The notes beneath the pieces are model-generated. The model was not told where the DNA came from. It made no database searches and saw nothing but the letters and a program-made list of their open reading frames with translations. From Bacillus sp. 123MFChir2 (GTDB lineage Bacteria; Bacillota; Bacilli; Bacillales; Bacillaceae_G), in contig NZ_KB910925.1 in the NCBI RefSeq assembly GCF_000383235.1, positions 1 to 64,000 of the forward strand: a stretch of DNA of 64,000 nucleotides, written 5' to 3'. A program made the position numbers and the translations under genes. Below, one piece after another: positions 51,162-59,061 of the stretch (positions within the stretch are counted from its first letter, which is position 1; the number at the start of each line of letters is the position of its first letter).

Positions 51162-51473
51162 TTAACCTCCGGATCCGCCTTTTGAACCGCTTCCAATTCC
51201 TCCTTTAAAATTAGACGAAGATTGATAGGATTTAAATTCAGGTGAATTTTTGAAAGTTGATTTATTTTGATAATAATTACCACTGTAATAATAATGCCCA
51301 CGATAACTTGAATGATTGTCATCACATCGCCACACCCCAAGTTCATCATCAAAGTCCCAATCGGAACAACTTCTATCATTTGGTTTTGGAGGGAGATCTT
51401 TTGTACAGCTGGATAAAGTGCCGGCCATTAAAGAAGTAAGGACACCTGTTACTAACAATTTTGTTTTTGTCAC
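51162..51473 (-). CDS. Small lipoprotein, DUF1190-like context
   Basis: The protein of 103 residues has a lipobox (TSLMAGTLSSC, Cys near residue 23), then a short Cys-containing region (SCSDWDFDDELGVWRCDD), a Tyr-rich stretch and a Gly/Ser-rich end (GGIGSGSKGGSGG). E. coli YgiB and YjfM (DUF1190) are lipoproteins with similar glycine-rich tails next to the same ATP-grasp family, so it is probably their counterpart. Direct homology is not clear. Confidence 0.7.
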   Translation of the reverse strand: MTKTKLLVTGVLTSLMAGTLSSCTKDLPPKPNDRSCSDWDFDDELGVWRCDDNHSSYRGHYYYSGNYYQNKSTFKNSPEFKSYQSSSNFKGGIGSGSKGGSGG

Positions 51474-51554
51474 CTTTCCACGCTCCTTATATATTATATT
51501 TCTATTATAAAAGAACTCATGATAAAATAGAAGAAAAAGGAAGAGGGATTACGA

Positions 51555-52004
51555 TTGCGGTTAGAATATCGACTCAATGACCAAGCTAAACAATATCCTG
51601 CCTTATGGAACTATCCGGATATTTCTATCTCTGAAACCGTCGCAAGGATGACTTGTGAGTATTTCATTAAAGAAGGGGATACGTATGCCGTAACAGCAAC
51701 CGCGATGGACTCTGATGGAACAGCAGTTTTATATGTCAAAAAAGAAAAGTTCTTTGACGATTCTTTAGAAACAATATATTCCCATATAGGTTTTGAGATT
51801 AGAGAACTACAAGGAGTAAATTCGATTTTAATAGAAAGTAAAGATGTATGGAATCATGAGGAAATTTTAACATATCTCCATTCAGATGTTTTGTATGTTC
51901 AAAGGGACGGAGTATTAATGGAATTTGCCTTAGACTCTAGGGAGATTGATGAAGATCGAAAATGCTATGTTTATTATGGAGAATTTACAGGCGAATGTAG
52001 GTAA
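51555..52004 (+). CDS. Unknown soluble protein
   Basis: The 149-residue acidic protein starts at TTG, preceded by GGAAGAGG. The beta-rich composition (GDTYAVTATAMDSDGTAVLY, CYVYYGEFTGEC) is unlike known domains. It is divergent from the lipoprotein operon and could be functionally linked, but no evidence beyond proximity exists. Confidence 0.6.
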   Translation: MRLEYRLNDQAKQYPALWNYPDISISETVARMTCEYFIKEGDTYAVTATAMDSDGTAVLYVKKEKFFDDSLETIYSHIGFEIRELQGVNSILIESKDVWNHEEILTYLHSDVLYVQRDGVLMEFALDSREIDEDRKCYVYYGEFTGECR

Positions 52005-52043
52005 CATTACAAAGTCCCGTACCATCCTTTCAAATAAAATAAA

Positions 52044-52068
52044 AACCTTACGTATAAAACGTAAGGTT
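52044..52068. terminator. Bidirectional terminator
   Basis: AACCTTACGT and ACGTAAGGTT flank a short loop, with T runs on both strands. It ends the minus-strand repeat transcript and may end the gene at 51,555. Confidence 0.85.
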
Positions 52069-52077
52069 TTTTTATAG

Positions 52078-52252
52078 CCCCACATATGCCGTTCTCTTCT
52101 AGATGTCCATAAACCCGCTCTCGCAGGTGGATGTTCTCAAAAATGCTTTCATCTTCCTTCTTAAAAAGATGGCTTGATGGCCACATTTTAATATTGAACT
52201 TCCGTATTACTATCATTGGTTTAAGACATACACAAGCTACGTACATCGTAGG
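52078..52252 (-). repeat. Copy B of a tandem ~175-bp repeat
   Basis: Shares with copy A the blocks GATAGTAATACGGAAGTTC, AGAAGGAAGATGAA, GAGAACATCCACCTGCGAG and GCGGGTTT. Coding frame is not preserved between the copies, so it is more likely an RNA or DNA element than a gene. Confidence 0.8.
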
Positions 52253-52284
52253 CAGTAATTATTAATTGTAAGTATAAATAGAAC

Positions 52285-52459
52285 CCCCGCACGTGCCGTC
52301 TCTTGTAAATGTCCAAAAACCCGCTACTCGCAGGTGGATGTTCTCACAGTTGCCTTCATCTTCCTTCTCAAAGAAAGGCATGATGTTGGCCTCTAAATAT
52401 CGAACTTCCGTATTACTATCATCGGTTTTAGACATAAATAAGTTACGCACACCGCAGGA
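52285..52459 (-). repeat. Copy A of a tandem ~175-bp repeat
   Basis: Aligned end to end with copy B, separated by 32 bp. It begins with CCTGCGGTGTGCGTAAC on the minus strand. The paired copies lie between a sigma-A-like promoter and a terminator. Confidence 0.8.
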
Positions 52460-52545
52460 TGTTTTATTTATTTGTCGTTATCTTATCACATTGTTTGCAA
52501 CATGTAAAATATATTATTTTTTTAGTATTTCTTGTTTGTGCCCTT

Positions 52546-52574
52546 ATTGTAATACAAATTTTTTTAAGGTGCAA
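52546..52574 (-). promoter_or_regulatory. Sigma-A-like promoter reading into the tandem repeats
   Basis: TTGCAC and TACAAT are exactly 17 bp apart, starting 5 bp after the sulfurtransferase stop codon. No open reading frame with a good ribosome binding site follows before the terminator at 52,044. Confidence 0.7.
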
Positions 52575-52578
52575 TAGG

Positions 52579-53412
52579 CTACTGTTTTTCTTTCACAATT
52601 ATATTTTCAGGATAAGAAATCCAATCACTCCAGCTACCTACATATAACTTTACATTTGTAAAACCAGCCATTTTTAATGTTAATACGTTTGGACACGCCG
52701 TTACACCAGATCCGCAATAGACAATCGTTTCTTTCGTTTTATCAAGATGGATAAAGCGATCTTCTTGTTCCTTTTGCTCCTTAAAAGCACCAAACTCTGT
52801 GACTCCATCTTTCCAAAAATAATTTTGCGCAGTTGGAATGTGACCAGCTGCTTTATCAACTAATTCTTCTAATCCTGCATAACGCTTTGGTTCTCGCGAA
52901 TCAAGCAATGCTATATCTGCATGTTTGCTAATTTTAGCTTGCAGCTCTTCCATTGTTGCAACAGCATTATGTTCTATGGAAGGAACAAATGTCTTCGATG
53001 CAAAAACTGGCATTTCATTCATTACTTCAAAATTTTGTTCCTTCCACGCTGGAAAACCGCCATTTAACACATATGCTTTGTTATGCCCAAGATATGTTAA
53101 GAGCCACCATAAACGAGAAGCCATTGCTCCGCCTTGACTATCATACGCCACAACTGTCGTATGTTCATCAATCCCAGCTTGTGAAAGCTTTTGTACAAAT
53201 TCTTCTATATTCGGAAGAGGATGACGTCCCCCATGCTTTGTAACCGGACTAGATAAATCTTTATTTAAATCAAAATAGAGCGCAAACGGAATATGTGCTT
53301 CATTATATTGTTCTCTTCCCCAATTTGGGTTCGCTAGATCAAAACGGCAATCGATAATTCGAACCTGCTCATCTTGTATATGTTCGTGTAACCATTCGGC
53401 TGTAACGATCAT
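52579..53412 (-). CDS. Thiosulfate/3-mercaptopyruvate sulfurtransferase
   Basis: Two rhodanese domains. The N-terminal one is non-catalytic (VRIIDCRFDLANPNWGREQY), the C-terminal one carries the catalytic cysteine in VYCGSGVTACPNV. The CGSGVTA loop is that of mercaptopyruvate-type enzymes, as in the family's annotation habit. Length 277. It precedes a DUF2533 gene 2 bp upstream in the same direction. Confidence 0.9.
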   Translation of the reverse strand: MIVTAEWLHEHIQDEQVRIIDCRFDLANPNWGREQYNEAHIPFALYFDLNKDLSSPVTKHGGRHPLPNIEEFVQKLSQAGIDEHTTVVAYDSQGGAMASRLWWLLTYLGHNKAYVLNGGFPAWKEQNFEVMNEMPVFASKTFVPSIEHNAVATMEELQAKISKHADIALLDSREPKRYAGLEELVDKAAGHIPTAQNYFWKDGVTEFGAFKEQKEQEDRFIHLDKTKETIVYCGSGVTACPNVLTLKMAGFTNVKLYVGSWSDWISYPENIIVKEKQ

Positions 53413-53414
53413 AC

Positions 53415-53687
53415 TTAACGACCTTCTTTCTCTTTTAAACGTCCTACGTATTCCATTACCATTTCTTCTGTTACAATCTTACGCTGCTGTGCAATACCGT
53501 GTTTTGCTAGTTCATTAATTTGTTTTGTTACCATATTAATTACATCAACAGAGAAAGGTTTCTCATTTAACGCAAGTGATACAGCCGCTTCAATCGCCGC
53601 TTCACGCTGAGCATCTAACTGTAGAAATGCTTTTACCACTTCATTTTGTTTACGAGAATGCGCTGTAATTGCTACATGTACTTCCAT
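53415..53687 (-). CDS. DUF2533 family protein (YpbS-like)
   Basis: A 90-residue helical protein (HSRKQNEVVKAFLQLDAQRE, then NELAKHGIAQQRKIVTEEMV) resembling B. subtilis YpbS. Function unknown. Location near dynA (ypbR) agrees with the B. subtilis order. GGGGGAAGAG precedes its ATG. It is likely co-transcribed with the sulfurtransferase. Confidence 0.7.
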   Translation of the reverse strand: MEVHVAITAHSRKQNEVVKAFLQLDAQREAAIEAAVSLALNEKPFSVDVINMVTKQINELAKHGIAQQRKIVTEEMVMEYVGRLKEKEGR

Positions 53688-53699
53688 GTTCTCTTCCCC

Positions 53700-54161
53700 C
53701 TAATTTAAGTCCATCGTAAGCCGAATCATATCACGACATACAATGCCATTTTCCATAATCTCTTCTTCATAATGCTTGGAAAAGTAATCAAAATCAATAG
53801 AAAACATGCGAAATCCACATTTTTGATATAAACCAAGCTGCGAGACACTAGAATTACCCGTTCCAATTTCAAGCGTGTGCATGTTTTGTCCTTTTGCCGT
53901 TTGAATCGCATGCTGCAGCAACTGCTTTCCGATGCCTTTTCCCTGTTCTTTTTCAGAAACAACAATATTCATGATTTCCATTGTATTTGGACGCGTTTCT
54001 AACAATACATATACACCAATTACACGTTCAAAACGCTTTGCGACATAAATGATGCCCCTATGAAGATACGATTTCAATTGTCTTTCACTTGGATCAGCAA
54101 GTAATAGTAGCTGGAGCGGCGCTTCATTTGGTGAAACACATTCAATTACTAATTCTCCCAT
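53700..54161 (-). CDS. GNAT-family N-acetyltransferase
   Basis: A GNAT fold with the acetyl-CoA loop EKEQGKGIGKQLLQHAIQTA and a C-terminal QLGLYQKCGFRMFSIDFDYF. Start MGELVIE is taken because GAGGAGAG lies upstream; the longer frame extends into the divergent gene's promoter. Length 153. Substrate unknown. It precedes the DUF2533 gene by 12 bp. Confidence 0.85.
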   Translation of the reverse strand: MGELVIECVSPNEAPLQLLLLADPSERQLKSYLHRGIIYVAKRFERVIGVYVLLETRPNTMEIMNIVVSEKEQGKGIGKQLLQHAIQTAKGQNMHTLEIGTGNSSVSQLGLYQKCGFRMFSIDFDYFSKHYEEEIMENGIVCRDMIRLTMDLN

Positions 54162-54231
54162 GAAAATTCTCTCTCCTCTTTGTTCTAAACCATACTTGTC
54201 TTCCATAAGTAATACAAAGGAGGTCATCATA

Positions 54232-54486
54232 ATGGACAACAATGAAAAGAAATGCAATATAATCTCCATTGATGAGAAGAAAAAGAAAAACGGTACGTAT
54301 TCCTATCCAAAATTAGTGATAGAAGGAAAACCATATGAGTTCACTTCCTTCGTCTTATGCGGCGAAACGCCAGATGGAAGACGTCTCGTCCTAACTCATA
54401 TGGTTTCCTCAGATGAATTCGCCGGATTTGTAAAATCATTAGATACTGTACTACAAAAACGGATTGAACGTATTTTTTTCTCTTAA
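54232..54486 (+). CDS. Unknown small protein divergent from the GNAT gene
   Basis: An 84-residue protein starting MDNNEKKCNIISIDEKKKKN with AAAGGAGG 9 nt upstream, an excellent ribosome binding site. It has mixed beta strands (YPKLVIEGKPYEFTSFVLCG) and a C-terminal helix. It was not recognised. Its stop codon overlaps the dynA stop by a few bases in convergent orientation. Confidence 0.65.
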   Translation: MDNNEKKCNIISIDEKKKKNGTYSYPKLVIEGKPYEFTSFVLCGETPDGRRLVLTHMVSSDEFAGFVKSLDTVLQKRIERIFFS

Positions 54487-57400
54487 TACTTTTCTTCTAG
54501 TTCCTCTTCAATTTTTAATAATTGCTTTCTTAATTCTTCTTTTCGCTGTTCGTATGCAGAAACATCAATTGTTTCCAATAACGCAAATAATAAACTTTCA
54601 TAGTATTGCGTTACATCTTGCATCATAGCTGTTTTCACAAGTTGCCATTTATGAAGCCATTCTCGTTTATAGTGATTACTAAATAGGCGTTGTTCTTCTG
54701 TTACGTAATCTGCTACAAACGGTTCTAACGTTTGCTTCATTTCTTCTTGCATCAATGCTTTATCATTTTTCTCGAAGAAATTTTTCTCGCTTTTAAAATG
54801 AGCTAACGCTCTTCTAAACTGTTTTTCTTCTATATTAGGAAACGGGTTTTCATGAGTAAGAACGCGATAGTCATATGTTCCATCTGTCTGAACTACGAGC
54901 TGTTCATTTCTTGTCACACATTGATCTATCACTTCTTCTTGCGCATGTCTCATCGTTTCATTTATCCATTTTTCAAGACGCAGTGAAGTTGCACGCATTT
55001 CTTGCAATAAGTCATGTTGTAAGAAAGCAATTAACTCCATCATGCATTCTTGTAATTTATCTTTCACATTCCCTTGCGTTCGTAAAGAAGCTGGATTAAT
55101 AAATTCTGTAAATACATCATTGTAACGTAAAAATAATCGTTGTTTTACATAATACAGAAGTTCTTTCACTTCATTTTCTAAAGACTTTTCCTCTGTGATG
55201 ACGCTATGGGAAGAGATTATGTGAAGCAGTTCTTCGCGTTCTGCTTCATATTTTTTTCGTTGTTGTTCCTTTTCTTCATTACCTTGTGTTGCACTTTCAA
55301 TCATATTTGCAAGAAGCTTATAACCATTTTGAAGTGCACCGTGTAAAGAATGAACCGATACAAGCATTAAATCTCTCATGATAAACGAAGTAAAGGCTTG
55401 TTCAAATTGTGCAAGGCCAGATTGTTGTAAAATGCCATACGCTTCTTTTGGAATCTCTTTTCCTTGTTTTTCTTCTAATGCAAATAAGCTAGAGATTGCG
55501 AACAAACGTGGATTACGAATTCCATACTGCAATAATTGATCGCTAATATATCCTTTTACTGTTTGTAATTCCTCTTCGGACTGTGCTAAATCAGCCGCAT
55601 TAATTAAGAAAAACATTTTATCAAGTGCAAATGTATCTTTCACACGACCAAGTTGAATTAAAAATTCTCGATCTGCTCGTGAAAACACGTGGTTATAATA
55701 TGTTACAAATAAAATTGCATCTGCATTCTTTATATATTGGAACGCTACGTCTGTATGGCGAGCGTTAATAGAATCTGCCCCTGGCGTATCCACAAGTGCA
55801 ATGCCCTGTCTTGTTAATTCACAATCAAAATAAAGCTCCATATACTCCACAAAACATGATTTTTCTTCATTGGCAACATAATCAGCAAATTCAGCTAATG
55901 TTACATGAGATTGTTCTCCTAAGCGTTTCCTTACATCATCATATCCACGCTGTACAGCACGTAAAAAACTAAACGTTGTTTTTTGTCTACCACTCGGTGC
56001 TGGATATTGCAAGACATCATCAATTTGCAAAAACGCTTCTTCCAAGGAAGTAATTTCACGATAAAACAATTTGTAAACAGCCTTTAAATCTTCAAAAAGT
56101 GCCGTTTCTGATTTAAACTGTATAATTACCGTACCATGCGGCTTTTCTTCTGTTACTGGCAAAATTTGATTAATTGTTGCTGTTGTAGGATTTGGTGATA
56201 CTGGTAATACCTTTTCTCCTAATAATGCGTTCGCAAAAGAAGATTTCCCAGCACTAAACGCTCCAAATAGCGCCACTGTAAACTTTTTCGCTTCCACACG
56301 TTTTCTCTTCTCTATGATTTCTTGTTGTACATGTTTAAGAGCTGGCATGTGCTGCAAAACATCTTCTGCATCCTTAACATGTTCTATAATCTGAGCAATG
56401 TTAAGCTTTGTTTCCGTATTTGGTTTGGACTCATTGACAGTAAGTTCACCCTCTACTTCAACTTGTGTTTGTAATTGGAATTTTTCGTTTGTTACTTTCT
56501 TCGTTTGTTGTAAAGCTTTTTCTATATCTATACTTTGCGGAACCGAAAAACGATTGTGCCAAATATCTTGTAAATATTTTTCATACTGATCATACTCTTG
56601 CATGCACTGTAATTTTATTTCCTTTGCCTTTTTTGTCGCTTCGTATTGTGCTATTTCTTCTTGTACATGTTGGATATTTGCTTGCACTTTACTGTGCAAA
56701 AGCGGCAAACCTTGTTCAAATACATACTGTGCTTCGCGGCGATAACGTTTCTTCAATTCATTTGCTACATCTTCTGTATAATGAAGCAAATAATCTCCAG
56801 TAAATCCCGCTCCTTGTTTAATAGTAGCTTCCAGTAATGCTGGCGTAAAATCCGCATTTAAGTCATGTATTACGTTTCCAAGCTCTTCTGTGAATAGCTC
56901 TTGTTTCTTAAAGAAAGTAACAACATATTCTTTCATATGAAAATCAAGCTGCATCTCTACTGTTTTCTGTAGCGCTTCATAAAACTCTTCTAAACGACGC
57001 TGTTTTTCTTGCTCTGTTTTTCCTTTTGAAAACAGTAAACCAACTTTAAATTTTGTAAGCTTCGTTTCCAAATATTGATTTGCTAAATCCCGCATCTCAA
57101 ACGGCATTAAATATGCATTGTCTAAAATATTTTGTAAGCCGCTAAAAAACTGTTCTTTCACTTGCGGTACTGTATTTGCAAAATGTGTTTCTTTTTCCGC
57201 AAGCTGTTCTAAAATCACCGTTACATCTTGAAGCGATAACATCGATGCTAACTCTTTTTGAAACGGCTCCAATTGTTTTTCATATTGTGAATGTAAAAAC
57301 GAGAAATGTTCTTGTAACATATAAGATACTTCTCTCTCCATTCCTCTTTTCACATACATATCTTTTTCCTTTACGATCGAGGAAAGACGTTGCTCAAGCT

Positions 57401-58145
57401 GTCCTAATTCGTTATGTGAATGATTCTGCATACGTAAAGACGTATAATAGATACCGTCAACTTCTATATTCCAATTAAAAAATGATTGCGCTACGCTTTG
57501 TTGATATACCTCAAAAGGCAGCTCATTTTCTTTATGCTTATCAATTTGATTCACAACAAGATAAACGGTTTTGTTACGCTGTTTTAACTCTTTAACAAAC
57601 TGTAAATTGACTTCTGATTGCACATGATTATAATCCATCATATAAAAAATTACATCAGCAAGATGCAATGTCGATTCTGTTGCAAGTTGATGGGCATCAT
57701 CAGTTGAATCAATACCCGGCGTGTCAACAAGAACAACATCATCTGGAAGCGGTGCATCATTGCGATAAATATGAATACCAATCACTTCATCACCATTTTT
57801 GCAAAGCTCCTTTAATTCTTCTGCTGTATACATACCGTCATACTCGTATTTCTGTCCTGACTTTAAAATAACGACAACGCGATTCTGTCCTTTTTCTATC
57901 TTTACAACATTCGCGCTCGTTGGAATCGGACTTGTTGGCAACAATTGATTTTTAAATAAATAGTTCATCATTGTTGATTTTCCAGCAGAGAAATGCCCGC
58001 AAAATGCAATCATTAGTTGCTCCTCTTTATACTTACGTACAAGTTCAAGCAACTTCTCACTCTGTTCTACATCTCCTTTTTTCTGCCATTCTTCATAAAA
58101 ACAAACGAGCTTTTGTAAACTGTTTGTTTGCAATGTGTTTGTCAT
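54483..58145 (-). CDS. dynA: Two-headed bacterial dynamin DynA (YpbR)
   Basis: The 1220-residue protein is an internal fusion of two dynamin-like units. GTPase 1 has GHFSAGKST (residues 50-58), VDTPGIDSTDD and NQIDKH. GTPase 2 begins near residue 630 with GAFSAGKSS, VDTPGADSINARH and INAADLA. Long helical stalk regions follow each. This matches B. subtilis DynA (1193 residues), a membrane-fusing protein for membrane repair and phage resistance. Neighbours ypbS-like and xpt agree with the Bacillus arrangement. Confidence 0.95.
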   Translation of the reverse strand: MTNTLQTNSLQKLVCFYEEWQKKGDVEQSEKLLELVRKYKEEQLMIAFCGHFSAGKSTMMNYLFKNQLLPTSPIPTSANVVKIEKGQNRVVVILKSGQKYEYDGMYTAEELKELCKNGDEVIGIHIYRNDAPLPDDVVLVDTPGIDSTDDAHQLATESTLHLADVIFYMMDYNHVQSEVNLQFVKELKQRNKTVYLVVNQIDKHKENELPFEVYQQSVAQSFFNWNIEVDGIYYTSLRMQNHSHNELGQLEQRLSSIVKEKDMYVKRGMEREVSYMLQEHFSFLHSQYEKQLEPFQKELASMLSLQDVTVILEQLAEKETHFANTVPQVKEQFFSGLQNILDNAYLMPFEMRDLANQYLETKLTKFKVGLLFSKGKTEQEKQRRLEEFYEALQKTVEMQLDFHMKEYVVTFFKKQELFTEELGNVIHDLNADFTPALLEATIKQGAGFTGDYLLHYTEDVANELKKRYRREAQYVFEQGLPLLHSKVQANIQHVQEEIAQYEATKKAKEIKLQCMQEYDQYEKYLQDIWHNRFSVPQSIDIEKALQQTKKVTNEKFQLQTQVEVEGELTVNESKPNTETKLNIAQIIEHVKDAEDVLQHMPALKHVQQEIIEKRKRVEAKKFTVALFGAFSAGKSSFANALLGEKVLPVSPNPTTATINQILPVTEEKPHGTVIIQFKSETALFEDLKAVYKLFYREITSLEEAFLQIDDVLQYPAPSGRQKTTFSFLRAVQRGYDDVRKRLGEQSHVTLAEFADYVANEEKSCFVEYMELYFDCELTRQGIALVDTPGADSINARHTDVAFQYIKNADAILFVTYYNHVFSRADREFLIQLGRVKDTFALDKMFFLINAADLAQSEEELQTVKGYISDQLLQYGIRNPRLFAISSLFALEEKQGKEIPKEAYGILQQSGLAQFEQAFTSFIMRDLMLVSVHSLHGALQNGYKLLANMIESATQGNEEKEQQRKKYEAEREELLHIISSHSVITEEKSLENEVKELLYYVKQRLFLRYNDVFTEFINPASLRTQGNVKDKLQECMMELIAFLQHDLLQEMRATSLRLEKWINETMRHAQEEVIDQCVTRNEQLVVQTDGTYDYRVLTHENPFPNIEEKQFRRALAHFKSEKNFFEKNDKALMQEEMKQTLEPFVADYVTEEQRLFSNHYKREWLHKWQLVKTAMMQDVTQYYESLLFALLETIDVSAYEQRKEELRKQLLKIEEELEEKY

Positions 58146-58226
58146 CCCTTCGTGCCCCTTTATTCCATGATGTATCCATCTTTTATATTACTAAATTTTC
58201 AGCATGTTCACAGTAAAAAAATAAAA

Positions 58227-58263
58227 AAATCCTTTTCATTCTCCGTGAAGATGAAAAGGATTT
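58227..58263 (-). terminator. Terminator after the Fur-boxed small gene
   Basis: AAATCCTTTTCAT and ATGAAAAGGATTT form a 13-bp stem with T runs following on the minus strand. It lies between the microprotein gene and dynA. Confidence 0.9.
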
Positions 58264-58280
58264 CTATGTAGTATAGTTCA

Positions 58281-58367
58281 TTATTTAGTTTCTCCTACTC
58301 GATGTAACACATGCTTTGTTAAAACTGCATATAAAACAATTGTTCCTCCTAAAAATGCATATACCAT
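58281..58367 (-). CDS. 28-residue hydrophobic microprotein under Fur control
   Basis: The frame starts MVYAFLGGTIVLYAVLTK and ends HRVGETK: one membrane-spanning helix with a basic tail. AAGGTG lies 7 nt before ATG. A sigma-A promoter and two Fur boxes precede it and a terminator follows, so it is an independent transcription unit. B. subtilis FbpC is a Fur-regulated protein of similar size, but homology could not be tested. Confidence 0.7.
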   Translation of the reverse strand: MVYAFLGGTIVLYAVLTKHVLHRVGETK

Positions 58368-58387
58368 ATTTATCACACCTTATCTTT

Positions 58388-58402
58388 TGATAATGATTAT
58401 CA
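58388..58402. promoter_or_regulatory. Consensus Fur box
   Basis: TGATAATGATTATCA equals the 7-1-7 Fur consensus. It lies about 20 bp upstream of the microprotein start codon, downstream of the -10 element. Confidence 0.9.
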
Positions 58403-58413
58403 ATTTTAAACAT

Positions 58414-58442
58414 ATTGTATCATTAAAGAGAATGATTATCAA
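58414..58442 (-). promoter_or_regulatory. Sigma-A promoter overlapping a second Fur box
   Basis: TTGATA and TACAAT are 17 bp apart. AGAGAATGATTATCA (58,427-58,441), 13 of 15 matches to the Fur consensus, overlaps the -35 side. Fe-Fur binding at both boxes should block polymerase. Confidence 0.85.
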
Positions 58443-58456
58443 TATATAATCCAAAA

Positions 58457-58484
58457 AGAAAGCTCCCTTTCGGAGAGCTTTCTT
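58457..58484. terminator. Hairpin upstream of the Fur-controlled promoter
   Basis: AAGAAAGCTC and GAGCTTTCTT form a 10-bp stem around an eight-base loop. It would insulate the small gene from transcription entering from the repeats. Confidence 0.65.
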
Positions 58485-58569
58485 ACTGTCTGTTTTAAAG
58501 GAGTTGTTGATTGTTGTGCACTCTTATTATAACTCACAGGCGAATTGTTAACAGGTCAAAAATTTGGAA

Positions 58570-58775
58570 ATGTATAAATACAAATTGAAAAAATGACATA
58601 AAAATCACTTTTTTTAGGGAAAGAGACCAGAGCAACTGGCCATGCATAGAAGCGGTCAGGTCCTTTTCCTGCCACGTGCAAAGTTTAAAACAAAGGTAGA
58701 AAGCAAGTAGCGGCCATGTTTTGTTCTGCATAGCAGCGACTTATATGTTAAAAAATCAACTTGTATTTATATATA
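58570..58775 (-). repeat. bcr1-like dispersed repeat
   Basis: Minus-oriented full copy with ends TCAACTTGTATTTATATATA and TGTATAAATACAAATTG. It contains TGCCACGTGCAAAGTTTAAA and TGGCCATGCATAGAAGCGGT on the plus strand. It is directly joined to a second copy. Confidence 0.85.
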
Positions 58776-58971
58776 TCCAAATTAAAAAACGACCATAAAA
58801 ACCCTTTTCTTTTATGTGGGCGAGAGCGTCTGGCCATGCGTAGTAGAGGGCAGGACCTTTTTTCCACATGCGATGTTCAAACAAAGATAGGAAGAAAGTA
58901 GCTGTGTACTTTTTGCTTGGCATGGCATGGCGGTGACTTGTGTGTTGGAAAGTCAAGTTGGATTTATATGT
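58771..58971 (-). repeat. bcr1-like dispersed repeat, second of a head-to-tail pair
   Basis: Contains GTGGGCGAGAGCGTCTGGCC and ends TTGGAAAGTCAAGTTGGATT on the plus strand. It lies upstream of the DUF418 gene. A 66-codon frame through it is not considered a gene. Confidence 0.85.
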
Positions 58972-59061
58972 AAGTTAGGAACGAGAGGAAAATTTAAATG
59001 GTTATATTTTCCTATCGTTTTTTAATGTATACTTAAAGAAAAATATATAAGGGGATGAAAT

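Noticed and set aside
52007-52450. 79- and 62-codon minus-strand frames in the tandem repeat
   Set aside because: Only a short stretch (ENIHLR) coincides between copies; the rest is in different frames, so coding is unlikely.
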